This document shows, in pieces, positions 7,026 to 15,620 of a stretch of 64,000 nt of DNA. Location of the stretch: contig JAWKSZ010000001.1 in NCBI GenBank assembly GCA_041402045.1, positions 62,001-126,000 on the forward strand, in the 5' to 3' direction. The stretch comes from JAGQRJ01 sp041402045. Its GTDB lineage: Bacteria; Planctomycetota; J058. Position numbers and translations under genes: made by a program. Each line of letters starts with the position of its first letter. The stretch's first letter is position 1. The notes below the pieces were generated by a model, which searched no databases, was not told the DNA's origin, and worked only from the letters and a program-made list of their open reading frames with translations.

Positions 7026-9677
7026 CTAGTCCAACGTCCGCGCGATCTTCTCGATCTCGAACACGTCGAGCTGATCGCCCTCGCGGATGTCGTTGTAGCC
7101 CTTGAGCTTCACACCGCACTCGAAGTTCTCGCGAACCTCTTGCACGTCGTCCTTGAAGCGCCGCAGGCTGGAGAGCTCGCCCTCCCAGAGCACGATCCCG
7201 TCGCGGACGAGGCGCACGCGGGCGTTGCGCTTGACGATGCCCTGCTCCACGAAGCAGCCGGCGATGTTGCCGAGCTTCGAGGACTTGAACACCTTGCGCA
7301 CGTCCACGGTGCCCAGCGACTTCTCGCGCTCCTCGGGGTCGAGGGCGCCGGCCATGACGTCCTTGAGGTCGCTCAGCAGCTCGTAAATGATCTTGTGGTT
7401 GCGGATCTCGACGTTGTTCTCGCGGGCGAGGCGCTTGGCCTTGCCGTCCGCGGCCACGCCGAACCCGACCACGACCACGTTCCCCGTGCGCTCGGCGAGC
7501 GCCAGGTTGATGTCCGCGCTCGAGATCCCGCCCACGCCGTCGCGGATCACCTTGCAGCGCACCTCGTCGGTGGCCAGGTTCTCGATCTCGCGCTTGAGCA
7601 CCTGGAGTGTGCCCTGGGTGTCGGCCTTGACCACGACGAACACCTGCTTGATGTCCTGCTCGGCCAGGGCCTGCCACACACCGGCCTCGTCGGTCGGGAC
7701 CGCGCCGGCGTCGATCTTGGCGCGCTCCTCCTCCTCGCGCTTGGCGAGGATGTCCTTGAGGTTCTCGCCCTTCTCCAGCGCGAAGAAGTGCTCGCCGGCC
7801 TCGGGCGGCTCGTCGAGGCCCAGGACCTCGACCGGCGTCCCAGGCCCGGCCTCCTTCAGCTGCTTGCCCTGGTCGTTGATCATGGAGCGCACGCGGCCCG
7901 AGGCCCGCGAGGCCAGGATCGAGTCCCCCCGGCGCAGCGTGCCGCCTTGCACGATCACGGTCGCGACCACACCGCGCCCGGTGCTCTTCTCGCTCTCGAG
8001 CACGGTGCCCCAGGCGGCCTGCTTGGGGTTGGCCTTGAGCTCCATGGCCTCGGCCTCGAACAGGATGTTCTCGAGCAGGTCGTCGATCCCGTCGCCGTTG
8101 AGCGCCGAGACGCGGATCACGTCCACGTCGCCGCCGTAGTCGCGAGGCTGCATGCCGTCGATCCCCGAGAGCTCGGTCAGGACCTTCTCCGGGTTGGCGT
8201 TGGCCTTATCGATCTTGTTCAGCGCCACGATGATGTGCGCGTCAGCGGCCTGCGCGTGCTGGATCGCCTCCTTGGTCTGGGGCATGACCCCGTCGTCGGC
8301 GGCGATCACGAGCAGCACGATGTCGGTCACGTTGGCGCCGCGGCGGCGCATCTCGGTGAACGCCTCGTGGCCCGGGGTGTCGACGAAGGTGATCTTCTTG
8401 CCGTCGTGCTCGGCGACGTAGGCGCCCACGTGCTGGGTGATCCCGCCGGCCTCGGAGCCCGCGACGGGCCGCTTGGTCTGGCGGATCTTGTCCAGGAGCG
8501 TGGTCTTGCCGTGGTCGACGTGACCCAGCACGGCCACGATCGGCTGGCGCGGCTCGGCGTCGGGGTCGTCTTCCTCGACCTCGTACTCCACGCGCTCCAT
8601 GAGCCCGGCCTCGACGTCGAACTCGTCCACGATCTGGATGTCGATGTTGTAGTGCGCGCCGATCAGCTCGATCGCGTCCTGGGGCACGGGCTGGTTTTGG
8701 TTGATCGTGAGCCCCTGCTTCATGAGGAACAGGGTCATCTCGGTCACGCGGATCGCGAGCAGGGCCGAGAGGTCCTTGACGCTGATCGGGAGCTGGACCT
8801 CGACCTCGTCCGGCCGCACGACGTTGATCGACTTACGCGGCTTGTGGCGCTGCTTGCGGCTGGCCTTGTACCAGATCTCCCGCTCCTGCATGTTGCGCTC
8901 GAGGCGCCGGCCGCGGCCCATGCGACCCTGGGCGCCGGTGCGCCGAGTGGCCGGGCGACCCGCGCGACGGGTCGGGGACACCGCCACCGGCTTGCGCCGC
9001 CGGGTGCCGTCGTTCTTCCCGTCGACGGACGAGGGCACGTCGTCCGGGGACGCCGGCCCGCCAGGCCGGCCTCCGCCGCCGGGACCCGCCCCTCCGCTGC
9101 GACGACGCCGGTGCGCGGCCGGGTCGAAGCCGGGCGCGAAGCCGGTGAAGCCCGCGGCGACGCCCGCCGGCGCGCCAGGGCGCTTGGGCTTGTCGCCGGG
9201 CTTGGTGGTGGGGTTGAGCATGGACGGCTTGCTGCCGGCCACGGGGGCCTTGGGCTTGGCGGCGTCGGTGGCCACGGCGTCGTCGGCGGCGTCGTCGCCG
9301 TCGGTCGCGGCGGGCTGCGCCTGGGGCTGCTGCGGCTGCTCCGGGGCCTGCTCCTCGACCGCGGGGGCGGGCTCCTCAGCAGGGGCCTGCTCCTCCACGG
9401 CGGGGGTCTCGACCGGGGCCTCGACCTCGACGGCCTCCGGCTGCTCCGGCGCGACCTCGTCGGCGGGCGCCTCGGCGGCCTCGCCGGCCTCGTCCTCGGG
9501 CTCGGGGAACAGCCCGGCGTCGAGGAGCACCTGGTGCACCTCGGGTACGCGCTCCTCGTCGACCTCGGCGTAGTGACTGCGCAGGTCTCGCTTACCCGCT
9601 TCGTGCAGGGCTTCCATCATGGCGATGGGGGAGACCGACCAGTCGCTGGCGAGGTGATACAGACGAACTCGATTCAT
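7026..9677 (-). CDS. infB: translation initiation factor IF-2
   Basis: 883 residues. IF-2 is the GTPase that places fMet-tRNA on the 30S subunit and promotes subunit joining. The N terminus has an IF2-N module (RVRLYHLASDWSVS), followed by a long low-complexity Pro/Ala/Glu/Gln linker to about residue 230, then a basic stretch. The GTPase domain starts near residue 384 with GHVDHGKTT, followed by GGITQHVGAY, DTPGHEAF, NKIDKAN and a SALNG segment. Domains II-IV follow to the end. Start taken at the ATG at 9677; a TTG two codons upstream is possible. It lies 54 bases behind nusA and 6 bases ahead of rbfA. Confidence 0.96.
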   Translation of the reverse strand: MNRVRLYHLASDWSVSPIAMMEALHEAGKRDLRSHYAEVDEERVPEVHQVLLDAGLFPEPEDEAGEAAEAPADEVAPEQPEAVEVEAPVETPAVEEQAPAEEPAPAVEEQAPEQPQQPQAQPAATDGDDAADDAVATDAAKPKAPVAGSKPSMLNPTTKPGDKPKRPGAPAGVAAGFTGFAPGFDPAAHRRRRSGGAGPGGGGRPGGPASPDDVPSSVDGKNDGTRRRKPVAVSPTRRAGRPATRRTGAQGRMGRGRRLERNMQEREIWYKASRKQRHKPRKSINVVRPDEVEVQLPISVKDLSALLAIRVTEMTLFLMKQGLTINQNQPVPQDAIELIGAHYNIDIQIVDEFDVEAGLMERVEYEVEEDDPDAEPRQPIVAVLGHVDHGKTTLLDKIRQTKRPVAGSEAGGITQHVGAYVAEHDGKKITFVDTPGHEAFTEMRRRGANVTDIVLLVIAADDGVMPQTKEAIQHAQAADAHIIVALNKIDKANANPEKVLTELSGIDGMQPRDYGGDVDVIRVSALNGDGIDDLLENILFEAEAMELKANPKQAAWGTVLESEKSTGRGVVATVIVQGGTLRRGDSILASRASGRVRSMINDQGKQLKEAGPGTPVEVLGLDEPPEAGEHFFALEKGENLKDILAKREEEERAKIDAGAVPTDEAGVWQALAEQDIKQVFVVVKADTQGTLQVLKREIENLATDEVRCKVIRDGVGGISSADINLALAERTGNVVVVGFGVAADGKAKRLARENNVEIRNHKIIYELLSDLKDVMAGALDPEEREKSLGTVDVRKVFKSSKLGNIAGCFVEQGIVKRNARVRLVRDGIVLWEGELSSLRRFKDDVQEVRENFECGVKLKGYNDIREGDQLDVFEIEKIARTLD

Positions 9678-9731
9678 AGACAAAGCGCAAGATCCTTGTT
9701 GGAAGTCGTGGAACCTGAGGCCTGAAGACGC

Positions 9732-10844
9732 TTACTCCGCGTCGTCGGCCTGACTGTCACCGTCGGCGTCCTCCGCCGCGGGAGCAGGGGCGGGACCTTC
9801 GGGCAGGATCGCCGCGGCGGCTTGCGCCGCGGACTGCTGCACCTGGGGTCGAGCCCGGGAGGCGTCGTATTCGACCTGGAAGCGCTCCTCATACGACTCG
9901 GGGGTTCCCGTCACCAAGTCGATGTCGAAGCCGGTCAGCGCCGACGCCAAGCGCACGTTCTGGCCCTTACGCCCGATCGCGAGCGAGAGCTGGTCCTCTT
10001 CCACGAAGACCTTGGCGTGCTTGTTCTCGAAGTCCAGCTCGATCGCGTTCACGATCGCCGGCTTCATCGAGTTCATGATGTAGACCTCGAGCCCCTCGTT
10101 CCAGCGCACGATGTCGATCTTCTCGCCGTTGAGCTCGTCTACGATGTTCTTGATCCGCGAGCCGCGAATGCCCACGCAGGCGCCCACGCAATCGACCTTG
10201 TGGTCGACCGATTGCACGGCGACCTTGGCGCGGTGCCCGGGGTCGCGGGCCAGGCCGCGGATCACGATGGTCCGGTCCTGGATCTCGGGGACCTCGAGCT
10301 CGAACAGGTGGCGCAGGAGGTCGGGGTGGGCGCGCGAGAGCACGATCCGCACGCGCTGGCCGACCTTCTTGACCTCGAGCACGAAGCACTTGATGCGCTC
10401 GCCGGGGTTGTAGGTCTCGCCGGGCACCTGCTCGCGCCAGGGGATGATCCCCTCGGCCTTGCCCAGGCTGATGATCGCGTTGGGGCGCTCGTAGCGCTGC
10501 ACGGTGCCCGAGATCAGGGTCCCGACCTTGTCGATGTACTCGTCGTAGACCACGTCGCGCTCGGCTTCGCGGATCTTCTGGATCATGACCTGCTTCGCGG
10601 TGAGGGCCGCGATCCGGCCGAGGTCGCCCAGGTTCTCGATGGGGGTCTCGCCGTCGAGGGCGGTGATCTCACCCGTGTCGCGGCTGATCTCGATCACGAC
10701 GTTGGTGTTGAGGCCGAGCTTCTTCTTCGCGGCGGAGAGCAGCGCGGCTTCGATGCCGGTGAAGATGATCTCCTTGTCCACGCCGCGCTCGCGGTGGAGC
10801 GCCTCGACGATCCGCAGGATCTCGTCGCCCTTCATTCCCAGCAT
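9732..10844 (-). CDS. nusA: transcription termination/antitermination factor NusA
   Basis: 370 residues. NusA binds RNA polymerase and controls pausing, termination and antitermination. The N-terminal polymerase-binding domain covers about 1-125 (EALHRERGVDKEIIFTGIEA). An S1 domain follows (GTLISGTVQRYERPNAIISL) at about 130-200, then KH1 (GACVGIRGSRIKNIVDEL) and KH2 (LAIGRKGQNVRLASALTG). The tail after residue 320 is Ala/Pro/Asp-rich, and the C-terminal AR repeats of the enterobacterial protein are absent. ATG start with AAGGAGAG seven bases upstream. No rimP lies upstream; instead the gene has its own promoter (10965-10993) and a leader hairpin with a T-run (10881-10925). Confidence 0.95.
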   Translation of the reverse strand: MLGMKGDEILRIVEALHRERGVDKEIIFTGIEAALLSAAKKKLGLNTNVVIEISRDTGEITALDGETPIENLGDLGRIAALTAKQVMIQKIREAERDVVYDEYIDKVGTLISGTVQRYERPNAIISLGKAEGIIPWREQVPGETYNPGERIKCFVLEVKKVGQRVRIVLSRAHPDLLRHLFELEVPEIQDRTIVIRGLARDPGHRAKVAVQSVDHKVDCVGACVGIRGSRIKNIVDELNGEKIDIVRWNEGLEVYIMNSMKPAIVNAIELDFENKHAKVFVEEDQLSLAIGRKGQNVRLASALTGFDIDLVTGTPESYEERFQVEYDASRARPQVQQSAAQAAAAILPEGPAPAPAAEDADGDSQADDAE

Positions 10845-10880
10845 GGAACTCTCCTTACCTTTCGCCCTGTCCGCTGGTCA

Positions 10881-10925
10881 CAAAAAACGGGTGGGGCCTC
10901 CCGACCTGGAAGGGCTGCCCACCCT
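10881..10925 (-). terminator. terminator-like hairpin in the nusA leader (possible attenuator)
   Basis: Read on the minus strand, GGGTGGG pairs with CCCACCC around an inner imperfect stem, and the hairpin is followed at once by GTTTTTTG. This is a classical intrinsic terminator shape. It lies downstream of the predicted nusA promoter and about 36 bases before the nusA start, so it would act on nusA itself. Autogenous control by NusA at such a site is an inference. Confidence 0.6.
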
Positions 10926-10964
10926 GCAACGAACGCGCACAGAGATCCGGCCTGAACGGGCGGT

Positions 10965-10993
10965 ATTCTAGGGAGGGCCAGACGGAGGGTCAA
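10965..10993 (-). promoter_or_regulatory. predicted sigma70-type promoter for nusA-infB-rbfA
   Basis: On the minus strand TTGACC (10993-10988) and TAGAAT (10970-10965) are separated by exactly 17 bases and point at nusA. The predicted leader is a little over 110 bases. This is the clearest housekeeping-type promoter I found in the window. Confidence 0.6.
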
Positions 10994-10997
10994 GCCA

Positions 10998-11684
10998 TTG
11001 CACCCAGGAACCGACGGTTACGTGCGCCTGTTCGTCGTGGTCAAGCAGCCCGCGCCCGGGCGCGTCAAGACCCGGCTGGGAAAGGAGATCGGGCCCGAGG
11101 CCGCGGCAGAGCTGGCCCAGGCGTTCCTGGATGACACCCTGCGCCGGCTCGCGCCCGGCCGCCCCACGGTCGTCGTGCACGCCCCCCCGGAGCTCTCCCC
11201 CGCGTTCCGCGCGCGCTGCCGGGCGCAGGCCCCCGAGTGCACCTTCGTCCCTCAAGGCCCGGGCGATCTCGGGGCGCGGTTGGCGGCCGCCCTCGCCGGG
11301 TCGGGGGTCCGCCTGGCAGTGGGGGGAGACGCCCCAGACCTGCCCCTGGAACGGCTGGAGCGCGCCGCCGCCCTGCTCGCGGCGGAGGCCGACGTGGTCG
11401 CGGTCCCGGCCCAGGACGGCGGCTACAGCTTGCTCGGGCTCGGCCCCGGGGTCGACGCCGCGCGGCTGGCCGGCGCCATCCGCTGGAGCAGCCCGCACAC
11501 CTGGGCCGACACCGAGGCGGCCTTCGCGGGGCACACCGTCGTCGCCCTCGAGCCCTGGGACGACGTGGACGAGCTGGAGGACCTCCGCGCCCTGTGCGCG
11601 CGGCTCGAGCCTGGGGTCTGCGCCGCGACCGAGGCCTGGGCCCGCGCAAACGGTTACCTTGACACACACGAGGGCCAATGCTAG
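10998..11684 (+). CDS. DUF2064 / TIGR04282-type glycosyltransferase-like protein
   Basis: This 228-residue GT-A-like nucleotidyl/glycosyl transferase fold is of the DUF2064 type. The N-terminal FVVVKQPAPGRVKTRL segment matches the family start (K-P-x-G-x-VKTRL), and GGDAPDLPLERL is the metal/nucleotide motif. AQDGGYSLLGL and WSSPHTWADT are further family signatures. Some members act in arsenosugar synthesis and related pathways, but nothing nearby points to arsenic. Start at a TTG (10998) chosen because GGAGGG lies 8 bases upstream. A GTG at 11021 is an alternative. It is divergent from nusA and 54 bases ahead of mcsA. Confidence 0.78.
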   Translation: MHPGTDGYVRLFVVVKQPAPGRVKTRLGKEIGPEAAAELAQAFLDDTLRRLAPGRPTVVVHAPPELSPAFRARCRAQAPECTFVPQGPGDLGARLAAALAGSGVRLAVGGDAPDLPLERLERAAALLAAEADVVAVPAQDGGYSLLGLGPGVDAARLAGAIRWSSPHTWADTEAAFAGHTVVALEPWDDVDELEDLRALCARLEPGVCAATEAWARANGYLDTHEGQC

Positions 11685-11738
11685 CTTTCGAAGGGGTCGG
11701 AGAGAGCGCCTAAGCCGCTCAACCACAACGCTTTGCAC

Positions 11739-12239
11739 ATGATCTGCGATAACTGCGACAAGACCGCCACGGTGCACCTGACCGAGATCGTGCAGCAGTA
11801 CAAGAAGGAGTCCCATCTCTGTAAGGACTGCGCCAACGCGCGGGGGCTCCGGATCCAGAAGCCCAGCCAGGAGCAGCCGCCCTTCGTGCTGAAGGAGTTC
11901 CTGGAGAAGATCAAGCCCCCGCTGCCCGAGCCCCGGCGCAGCTTCCCCCCGTGCCCCGAGTGCGGGATCACCCTCGAGGACTTCCAGCGCACCGGGCGCC
12001 TGGGCTGCGCCCACGACTACGAGCACATGGAGGTCGCGCTGCGCCCGCTGCTGGAGAAGATCCACGGCGCGACCCAGCACGTGGGCCGGCTCCCGCTGCG
12101 GATCGGCGAGCGCGTCGACGCCGAGCAGCTGCTGCAGGCCCTCGAGCGCGAGCTGGACGAGGTCGTCGCCCGCGAGCAGTACGAGCGCGCGGCGGAGCTC
12201 CGCGACAAGATCCGCCAGCTGCGCGAGGGGCAGGCGTGA
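11739..12239 (+). CDS. mcsA: McsA-like zinc-binding activator of the arginine kinase
   Basis: 166 residues. In Firmicutes McsA binds and activates the protein-arginine kinase McsB. Here the N-terminal treble-clef-type metal sites are seen as ICDNC and LCKDC, then CPECG. The fourth pair is incomplete (LGCAHDY holds a single Cys). The C terminus is a UVR motif (YERAAELRDKIRQL), the UvrB/UvrC-type helical hairpin that McsA proteins carry. ATG at 11739 preferred to a TTG two codons upstream. It overlaps mcsB as GTGA, so the two are translationally coupled. Confidence 0.85.
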   Translation: MICDNCDKTATVHLTEIVQQYKKESHLCKDCANARGLRIQKPSQEQPPFVLKEFLEKIKPPLPEPRRSFPPCPECGITLEDFQRTGRLGCAHDYEHMEVALRPLLEKIHGATQHVGRLPLRIGERVDAEQLLQALERELDEVVAREQYERAAELRDKIRQLREGQA

Positions 12240-13267
12240 GCGACCTCGGCGAGTGGCTGGCGGGCACGGGCCCCGACCACGACATCGTCATGAGCACGCG
12301 GATCCGCCTCGCGCGCAACGTGATCCGCTTCCCGTTCCTCAGCCGGATCGAGCCCGAGGCCAAGACCGACCTCGAGCAGTTCCTGCGCCGCGAGCTCGAG
12401 CGCGCGGACCTGGGCGAGGTCGGCTACCAGAACCTGGACGAGGCCTCGCAGCTCGACCGCGACTGCCTGGTCGAGCGGCACCTGATCAGCCGCGACCACG
12501 CCAACGGCCGCGGCGACCGCGGTGTGGCCCTCGAGGCCCAGGGCACGCTCTCGGTCATGGTCAACGAGGAGGACCACCTGCGGATCCAGGTCCTGCGCAG
12601 CGGGCTCCAGACCAGCGCGGCCTTCCGCCACATCCTCGACGTCGACCAGCGCCTCGAGGCGCGCCTCGACTACGCCTACAGCCCCGAGTTCGGCTACCTG
12701 ACCGCGTGCCCCAGCAACGTGGGCACGGGCATGCGCGTCTCGGTCATGCTCCACCTCCCGGCCCTGGTGATCACCAAGAAGGTCGAGAAGGTGTTCAACG
12801 CGGTGAGCAAGATCAACCTCGCCGTGCGCGGGTTCTTCGGCGAGGGCACCCACTCCCAGGGCGACTTCTATCAGATCTCGAACCAGATCACCCTCGGGCG
12901 CTCCGAGGAGGAGATCCTGACCTCGATCAGCGACTACGTGCCGCACATCGTCGAGTTCGAGCGGAACATGCGCAACCGCCTGCTCAGCGAGAGCCGCCGC
13001 GCGATCGAGGACCGCGTCTACCGCGCCCTGGGCCTGCTCCAGCACGCGCGCCTGATCTCGAGCGAAGAGACCATGGAGTATCTCTCCGCGGTGCGCATGG
13101 GCGTGAACCTGGGCCTGATCGACTGGCTGAGCATCGCCGAGGTCAACGAGCTGTTCTTGAACACCCAGCCCGCCCACCTGCAGAAGCACTGCGGCCGCCA
13201 GCTCGAGAGCGCCGAGCGGGACGCGAGCCGAGCGGACTACCTGCGCGAACGGCTCGCGGGCCAATAG
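12236..13267 (+). CDS. mcsB: protein-arginine kinase McsB-like
   Basis: This 343-residue ATP:guanido phosphotransferase-type enzyme phosphorylates arginine side chains and in Firmicutes marks proteins for ClpCP. Seen directly: STRIRLARNV near the N terminus, the catalytic Cys segment LTACPSNVGTGMR with the nucleotide-binding arginines, and RGFFGEGTHSQGDFYQISN, diagnostic of the McsB branch. The GTG start overlaps the mcsA stop. No ctsR or clpC neighbours this pair, unlike the Firmicutes operon. The last 11 codons lie inside a 65-base imperfect palindrome that extends beyond the stop (13232-13296), so the extreme C terminus may have been replaced by a repeat element. Confidence 0.9.
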   Translation: MSDLGEWLAGTGPDHDIVMSTRIRLARNVIRFPFLSRIEPEAKTDLEQFLRRELERADLGEVGYQNLDEASQLDRDCLVERHLISRDHANGRGDRGVALEAQGTLSVMVNEEDHLRIQVLRSGLQTSAAFRHILDVDQRLEARLDYAYSPEFGYLTACPSNVGTGMRVSVMLHLPALVITKKVEKVFNAVSKINLAVRGFFGEGTHSQGDFYQISNQITLGRSEEEILTSISDYVPHIVEFERNMRNRLLSESRRAIEDRVYRALGLLQHARLISSEETMEYLSAVRMGVNLGLIDWLSIAEVNELFLNTQPAHLQKHCGRQLESAERDASRADYLRERLAGQ

Positions 13268-13296
13268 GCCCGCGACCGTTCGCGCAGGTAGTCCCG
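13232..13296. repeat. palindrome overlapping the mcsB 3' end
   Basis: The stem arms GCGGACTACCTGCGCGAACG and CGTTCGCGCAGGTAGTCC fold around the mcsB stop codon, with only a few mismatches. The same palindrome, perfect and slightly diverged, recurs at 13992-14056. It may act as the mcsB terminator, but it has no T-run, and its recurrence suggests a REP-like element. Confidence 0.75.
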
Positions 13297-13305
13297 ATTG
13301 TTTCA

Positions 13306-13326
13306 GGGGGTCTGTCCCAGACCCCC
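13306..13326. repeat. GGGGGTCTG hairpin, left copy
   Basis: GGGGGTCTG and CAGACCCCC pair around TCC. A matching hairpin lies at 13961-13980 on the far side of the tandem array, so the two help to bracket the block symmetrically. Confidence 0.65.
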
Positions 13327-13499
13327 TCGCCCTCGCAGCGAAGCTGCTCGGGCTCACCCCCAAGGGGCTCGCTCGCGGCTGACGCCGCTCGCTGCGCGCT
13401 CGCGGCTGACGCCGCTCGCCGGGCTGGCCCCACGACGCGGCAGGAGGCCCCGCCGGACGTCGCGCCGGCAGCCCGGCGCCGCGCGCGCGGCCCCGGCGG

Positions 13500-13890
13500 C
13501 CAGACTCCACGGGCGTCGTGCGACCCGGCCGGCGAAGCCCGCGCGCGCGGCGCAGCCGGCCGGACTCCAGCGCGTCGTGCCGCCAGACCGGCGAAGCCCG
13601 CGCGGCGGCGCAGCCGGCCGGACTCCACGGGCGTCGTGCGGCCCGGCCGGCGACCGGCGCAGCCGCGCGCAGCCGGCCGGACTCCACGGGCGTCGTGCCG
13701 CCAGGCCGGCGACCGGCGCAGCCGCGCGCAGCCGGCCGGACTCCAAGCGCGTCGTGCGGCCCGGCCGGCGAGCGGCGCAGCCGGCCGGACTCAAGCGCGT
13801 CGTGCGCCAGGCCGCCGAAGCCGCGCGAGCGGCGCAGCCGGCCGGACTCCAAGCGCGTCGTGCGGCCAGGCCGGCGAGCGGCGAAGCCGC
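13500..13890. repeat. GC-rich tandem array, seven units of about 50-60 bases
   Basis: Seven units share the core GCAGCCGGCCGGACTCCA followed by GCGTCGTGC and a GGCCGGCGA block. Units begin near 13502, 13561, 13619, 13679, 13738, 13788 and 13844. Each unit is partly self-complementary (GGCCGG repeated in both arms). Long open frames run through it only because stop codons are rare at this GC content, and the translations are low-complexity. No gene is seen between mcsB and the kinase at 14120. Direct repeats without true spacers argue against CRISPR. Confidence 0.8.
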
Positions 13891-13960
13891 GAGCGCGCAG
13901 CGCGCGCGAAGCGCGCGCGAGCCCCTTGGGGTGAGGCCGAGGGCTTTGCCCCGAGGCCGA

Positions 13961-13980
13961 GGGGGTCTGGGACAGACCCC
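13961..13980. repeat. GGGGGTCTG hairpin, right copy
   Basis: GGGGTCTG and CAGACCCC pair around GGA. This mirrors the hairpin at 13306-13326 across the tandem array. Confidence 0.6.
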
Positions 13981-13991
13981 TGAAGTCAAGC

Positions 13992-14056
13992 GCGGACTGC
14001 CTGCGCGAATGGCTCGCGGGCCATTGGCCCGCGAGCCATTCGCGCAGGCAGTCCGC
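13992..14056. repeat. perfect 65-base palindrome
   Basis: Two 32-base arms are perfectly complementary around a single central T, beginning GCGGACTGCC and ending GGCAGTCCGC. It is a diverged copy of the palindrome at the mcsB 3' end (13232-13296) and forms the right boundary of the repeat block. Confidence 0.85.
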
Positions 14057-14069
14057 CCAGCTCCTGGGC

Positions 14070-14105
14070 TAGTTTCCAGGGGCCTCTCCGAGGCCCTCGA
14101 AACTA
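14070..14105. terminator. hairpin between convergent repeat block and kinase gene
   Basis: TAGTTTC and GAAACTA close a stem with AGGGGCCTC/GAGGCCCT inside and a short loop. It lies 14 bases beyond the stop of the Ser/Thr kinase gene and can serve as its terminator, although no T-run follows on that strand. Confidence 0.5.
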
Positions 14106-14119
14106 CCCGGGCTGGATAA

Positions 14120-15547
<1,428 letters not shown>

Positions 15548-15620
15548 TCCACTTGGGTTCTAGCACGCGGGTCCTTCGGAAGCCTTCCTGAGCGTATAAA
15601 CTGCGGCTCCCGGAGGAGCC

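Noticed and set aside
13298..14119. Long Arg/Ala/Gly-rich open frames on both strands
   Set aside because: They run through the GC-rich tandem array in several frames at once, the translations repeat the DNA unit, and no start with a ribosome site supports any of them.
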